A stretch of DNA of 17,850 nucleotides. It comes from Butyrivibrio sp. (lineage in GTDB: Bacteria > Bacillota_A > Clostridia > Lachnospirales > Lachnospiraceae). The stretch lies in contig NZ_JAILQF010000492.1 of NCBI RefSeq assembly GCF_024699075.1, positions 1 through 17,850 of the forward strand, given 5' to 3'. Under the pieces are notes generated by a model, which was not told the DNA's origin, searched no databases, and saw only the letters and a list, made by a program, of their open reading frames with translations. Position 1 is the stretch's first letter; each line of letters begins with the position of its first letter. Below are positions 14,729-17,850 of this stretch, piece by piece. Made by a program: the position numbers and the translations under genes.

Positions 14729-16123
14729 TTATAGCCATATCATATAGGTCAAGGTTGTATCCTGACTTATATATGAAGCTCTTGTAGCATCTGATGGCAG
14801 ATATTCAAAAATAGCTCCGCCTTTATCAGAAAAAAGATATGCCTTCATCTGCTCAAATACTTCTGCATTTGTGCACTTGAATGTAACGCAGCTTTTACCT
14901 TCTTGAGCTTCTTTTAGAAAAAGGCTGTGAAGCTTTTCTTTATCTACAGAGTCAAAAAGTGCATTTTCCCTGACAAAATAGTTATCTGCAGTCGAGTTAC
15001 ATTCAGGAAGTTCAACTACTTCATCAGTTGTATGCGTAGTAGCAAGGTCACTTGTTGTAACGCATAAATATGCATAATTGACAACCTCTGTATCTCCCGG
15101 AAGAGATCCTGTAAAAGAAGAATCACCCCAGGTAGGATCAACATAATACCAGTTGCCATTGACCTTTACAATATTCCAGGCATGTGAAGATGTCGTAGAG
15201 CCATTATCGACGGTCCCTGATACCATTTCGCAGGTAATACCGACTTTCTGAAGCAGGTACTGAAGCGTCTTGGCATAGCCCTGACACACGCTTGCCCCGT
15301 TTAAAAGAACAGAACATATATTCTGATTATCTTCAGATCCTATCTGATATTCGGTATGAAGTACTATATAATCGTAAAAGTACTTAACGATCTCATATTC
15401 ATCTGTAGTATCAGGCATTCCTGCTATTATGTTATCTGCTGCCGCTTTAAGCCTTTCATTCCTTGCTTCTATCTCACTTGTTGTAAGAGTATATTTTCCT
15501 CCATAGGTAAGAGCCTTTATTTCTTCACTATCAGAGGTCATATACCTGTTCATCAAATAGCCGTCAAGATAGAATATCTCAGGATGGTCATTCTGAACGC
15601 ACTGCTGAACCTTCTCAACTTCTTCCATATCAGTAGATGTGATGTAGATATACTCTGCCTGATTAGATAAAATATAGTAAATCTCAGCATAAAGCTTCTG
15701 TTCATCCAGGTTTAAGCTATCGTAATAATAAAGACCGATCTGATCATTCTGTACTGAGGCTATGGTGCTGTCTGATAAGCCTATCTCATCCCAGTCATCC
15801 TGCATCTCCTTGGTTGGGTAAGTATAAGACGAAGAATTCTCAATAACGCTTTCAAATAAACCTGCAACATCACTGCCAATATTTTCATCTGTATCAGATG
15901 AACCTGTTATATCTTCAGCGATATCTTCAGCTTTTTTAGAGACAACATCAGCGCCTTTATATACATCACTTATAAAGTCTTTAACATCCTGCATACTACA
16001 GGCAGTAGTTAAAAGACTTGTCATAACAGTAAATGCAGACAAAAGCGCTATAGTCTTTAATTTCCCTGATCTTTTATTTTTAGGATCAGTTCTTACGGAA
16101 TTCAGAGAGTACAAGTCCTTCAT
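14729..16123 (-). CDS. Secreted lipoprotein with transglutaminase-like cysteine domain
   Basis: Probable cell-surface protein, up to 464 residues. A basic N-terminus (KNKRSGKLK, 15-23), a hydrophobic segment (24-41) and a lipobox-like TTAC with Cys42 point to lipid anchoring; Thr at -3 is not the usual Leu. Acidic, Ser-rich spacers follow. The transglutaminase-like core has NGASVCQGYA with C280, SSHAWN with H314 and YVDPTW with D329, a complete Cys-His-Asp triad. In bacteria such domains are usually proteases or peptide-handling enzymes, not true cross-linkers; the substrate is unknown. The start is unsure: ATG at 16123 overlaps prfC by 38 nt and lacks a ribosome site, but no later in-frame ATG would keep the signal peptide. 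It could be read by coupling from prfC. Confidence 0.85.
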   Translation of the reverse strand: MKDLYSLNSVRTDPKNKRSGKLKTIALLSAFTVMTSLLTTACSMQDVKDFISDVYKGADVVSKKAEDIAEDITGSSDTDENIGSDVAGLFESVIENSSSYTYPTKEMQDDWDEIGLSDSTIASVQNDQIGLYYYDSLNLDEQKLYAEIYYILSNQAEYIYITSTDMEEVEKVQQCVQNDHPEIFYLDGYLMNRYMTSDSEEIKALTYGGKYTLTTSEIEARNERLKAAADNIIAGMPDTTDEYEIVKYFYDYIVLHTEYQIGSEDNQNICSVLLNGASVCQGYAKTLQYLLQKVGITCEMVSGTVDNGSTTSSHAWNIVKVNGNWYYVDPTWGDSSFTGSLPGDTEVVNYAYLCVTTSDLATTHTTDEVVELPECNSTADNYFVRENALFDSVDKEKLHSLFLKEAQEGKSCVTFKCTNAEVFEQMKAYLFSDKGGAIFEYLPSDATRASYISQDTTLTYMIWL

Positions 16124-17681
16124 TACGCTTAACCGTCATATCGACGCTCCATTCATTAATGAAAAGAAGAAGCGGACGATCGTTCATATCTTTGATCTTC
16201 TTCATGTCAGAAGTTCCAACAAGAGAAGACATGTCAGTGTCTGAATCTACCCATCTGATATATTCATAAGGCAGGTTCTCAAGAATGATATCAACATTAT
16301 ACTCGTTCTTGAGACGGAATTTAAGTACATCAAACTGAAGAATACCAACAACACCTACTATGATCTCTTCAAGTCCGGTATTAAACTCCTGAAATATCTG
16401 AATAGCACCTTCCTGAGCTATCTGCTGGATACCCTTTACGAACTGCTTACGTTTCATGGTATCAACCTGACGAACTCTTGCAAAATGCTCAGGAGCGAAA
16501 GTAGGAATTCCTTCATACTTTACATTATCCTTGGGCATACATACAGTATCACCTATTGAGAAAATACCCGGATCAAATACACCGATGATATCTCCAGCGT
16601 AGGCTTCTGTAAGAATCTTTCTCTCATCAGCCATAAGCTGCTGAGGCTGTGAAAGACGGAAAGTACGACCTGACTGAATATGTTTTATTTCCTTGTCAGC
16701 ATCATATCTTCCTGAACAGATTCTCATAAAGGCAATACGGTCACGGTGTCTTGCATCCATATTAGCCTGAATCTTGAATACAAATGCTGAAAATTCATGC
16801 TCTACAGGATCTATAACTTCATCACCTGATACACGTCCTGTAGGAAGTGTAGCCATCTGAAGGAAGTTATGAAGGAAAATCTCTACGCCGAAATTCTGGA
16901 GAGCTGAACCAAAGAATACAGGTGTAAGCTGTCCTGCACGTACTGCCTCAAGATCAAACTGTGCTCCTGCTCCGTCAAGAAGTTCCATCTCTTCCTGAAG
17001 CTTCTCATAAGCATCTTCACCGATCTGGTCAAGGACTGCGCTTTCATTATTAAAATCAAGGAAGTTCTCTTCACCTTCTTTAGTTCCCTTCTCTGTTCCT
17101 GAGAAAGTAACTATACGGTTTTCTTTTCTTTCATAGATACCTTTGAAATTCTTACCTGATCCTATAGGCCAGTTAACAGGGCAAGTCTCAATTCCAAGAT
17201 TGTCCTCAATATCCTGCATAAGATCAAATGTATCCTTGGCATCACGGTCAAGCTTATTTATAAAAGTAAATATCGGTATATGGCGCATTGTACATACCTT
17301 GAAAAGCTTCTTGGTCTGCGCCTCAACACCTTTACTTGCATCGATGACCATGACTGCAGAATCAGCAGCCATAAGTGTACGATAGGTATCTTCAGAGAAA
17401 TCCTGGTGTCCTGGTGTATCAAGAATGTTGATACAATGATCTTCAAAATTAAACTGAAGTGCTGATGAGGTAACTGAAATACCTCTTTGTTTTTCTATTT
17501 CCATCCAGTCAGAAACCGCATGCTTGGCTGTAGCCTTACCTTTTACAGAACCTGCCTGATTGATAACTCCGCCGTAAAGAAGGAATTTCTCTGTAAGAGT
17601 TGTTTTACCTGCATCAGGGTGGGATATGATGGCAAAGGTTCTGCGCTTTGCTATTTCTGCTGCTGTCTTCTTATCACTCAT
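16086..17681 (-). CDS. prfC: Peptide chain release factor 3
   Basis: Class II release factor, a GTPase that removes RF1/RF2 from the ribosome after peptide release. 531 residues, usual length. P-loop HPDAGKTT at 21-28, switch I RGISVT (66-71), DTPGHQDFSEDTYR (88-101), NKLD (142-145). The DFSEDTYR stretch and the overall length separate it from EF-G and other translational GTPases. Domains II and III follow (TPVFFGSALQNFGVEIFLHN, VGILQFDVLKFRL). GAGGT stands 12 nt before the ATG. Its upstream side is bounded by a terminator at 17712-17741; I see no sure promoter. Confidence 0.97.
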   Translation of the reverse strand: MSDKKTAAEIAKRRTFAIISHPDAGKTTLTEKFLLYGGVINQAGSVKGKATAKHAVSDWMEIEKQRGISVTSSALQFNFEDHCINILDTPGHQDFSEDTYRTLMAADSAVMVIDASKGVEAQTKKLFKVCTMRHIPIFTFINKLDRDAKDTFDLMQDIEDNLGIETCPVNWPIGSGKNFKGIYERKENRIVTFSGTEKGTKEGEENFLDFNNESAVLDQIGEDAYEKLQEEMELLDGAGAQFDLEAVRAGQLTPVFFGSALQNFGVEIFLHNFLQMATLPTGRVSGDEVIDPVEHEFSAFVFKIQANMDARHRDRIAFMRICSGRYDADKEIKHIQSGRTFRLSQPQQLMADERKILTEAYAGDIIGVFDPGIFSIGDTVCMPKDNVKYEGIPTFAPEHFARVRQVDTMKRKQFVKGIQQIAQEGAIQIFQEFNTGLEEIIVGVVGILQFDVLKFRLKNEYNVDIILENLPYEYIRWVDSDTDMSSLVGTSDMKKIKDMNDRPLLLFINEWSVDMTVKRNEGLVLSEFRKN

Positions 17682-17711
17682 TGTTCTAACTAACCTCTAA
17701 TATCTAAGCCT

Positions 17712-17741
17712 AATAAAAGCCGGTATGCATTTCACACCGGC
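17712..17741 (-). terminator. Rho-independent terminator upstream of prfC
   Basis: On the minus strand GCCGGT (17741-17736) pairs with ACCGGC (17724-17719), partly extended by TG/CA inside, followed by TTTTATT (17718-17712). It ends transcription of whatever lies to the right and separates it from prfC. Confidence 0.7.
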
Positions 17742-17757
17742 CAATTTGCACAACATA

Positions 17758-17802
17758 AAGAGATTGTCATCAAAACCTTTAAAGTTTATCAGGCAATCTC
17801 TT
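17758..17802. terminator. Long stem-loop between the right-edge gene and prfC
   Basis: AAGAGATTG (17758-17766) and CAATCTCTT (17794-17802) form a perfect 9-bp stem, with a weak AAAC/GTTT inner pair in the loop. On the plus strand it is followed by TTATTTTTATT, so it looks like a plus-strand or bidirectional terminator; on the minus strand the following bases are less T-rich. Confidence 0.4.
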
Positions 17803-17812
17803 ATTTTTATTG

Positions 17813-17850
17813 TCAGTTCTGAGCAACATCCTTCATAGAGAAGCTGATTC
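17813..17850 (-). CDS. C-terminal end of an unidentified gene entering from the right
   Basis: Reading in from the right edge on the minus strand, one frame gives ISFSMKDVAQN and then TGA at 17815-17813. It is followed within about 70 nt by two stem-loops, as expected for a gene end. The ending resembles the last strand of S1 RNA-binding domains (pattern xISxSxKD), but eleven residues are too few to name it. Another frame also stays open to about 17698, so the choice rests on the hairpins. Confidence 0.4.
   Translation of the reverse strand, partial: ISFSMKDVAQN

Noticed and set aside
14721..14740. TATGGC/GCCATA hairpin at the end of the lipoprotein gene as a terminator
   Set aside because: The stem is only six pairs, includes the stop codon, and is not followed by a T-tract.

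Overview
The window is an AT-rich chromosomal segment whose genes all lie on the minus strand. It looks like a Clostridia-type Firmicute, most likely a Lachnospiraceae of the Butyrivibrio/Pseudobutyrivibrio kind. The basis is the order asp23-nusB-xseA-xseB-ispA-dxs-tlyA-nadK-argR-recN, the Shine-Dalgarno sites rich in AAAGG/GGAGG, the heavy use of ATA and AGA codons, and a DUF1836 protein. The genus is an inference from gene order and style, not a database match.

In transcription order (right to left), the right edge holds the last codons of an unidentified gene (17813-17850), then two stem-loops, one a convincing terminator (17712-17741). Next are prfC (release factor 3) and a secreted lipoprotein with a transglutaminase-like domain whose start lies inside the 3' end of prfC. 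A good promoter at 14681-14708 then opens a long, tightly packed run: an Asp23-family protein, nusB, xseA, xseB, ispA, dxs, tlyA, nadK, argR, recN, a DUF1836 protein and pcrA (14645 down to 2172). Gaps are mostly under 25 nt, with several stop/start overlaps (TAATG twice), so this is probably one operon. It joins rRNA transcription and modification (NusB, TlyA), isoprenoid precursor synthesis (Dxs, IspA), NADP supply (NadK), arginine control (ArgR) and DNA repair or recombination (XseAB, RecN, PcrA).

Left of pcrA an extended -10 promoter (2129-2157) drives a small, very acidic single-pass membrane protein. It is followed by two copies of a palindromic repeat (1673-1780) and a strong hairpin-plus-T-tract (1608-1648). 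The T-tract runs straight into the ribosome binding site of an rlmD/rlmCD-type 23S rRNA uracil-5-methyltransferase, which runs off the left edge. That methyltransferase carries an in-frame 15-bp tandem repeat (781-855) and a second low-complexity insertion.

No gap exceeds 300 bases. The genes are mainly housekeeping, and I see no mobile element, CRISPR array, tRNA, rRNA or convincing undescribed multi-gene system. The points most worth a second look are the minisatellite in the methyltransferase, the repeat/terminator module before it, the FUS-like Ser/Gly/Tyr-rich linker in PcrA, the DUF1836 gene between recN and pcrA, and the absence of spoIVB-spo0A after recN.
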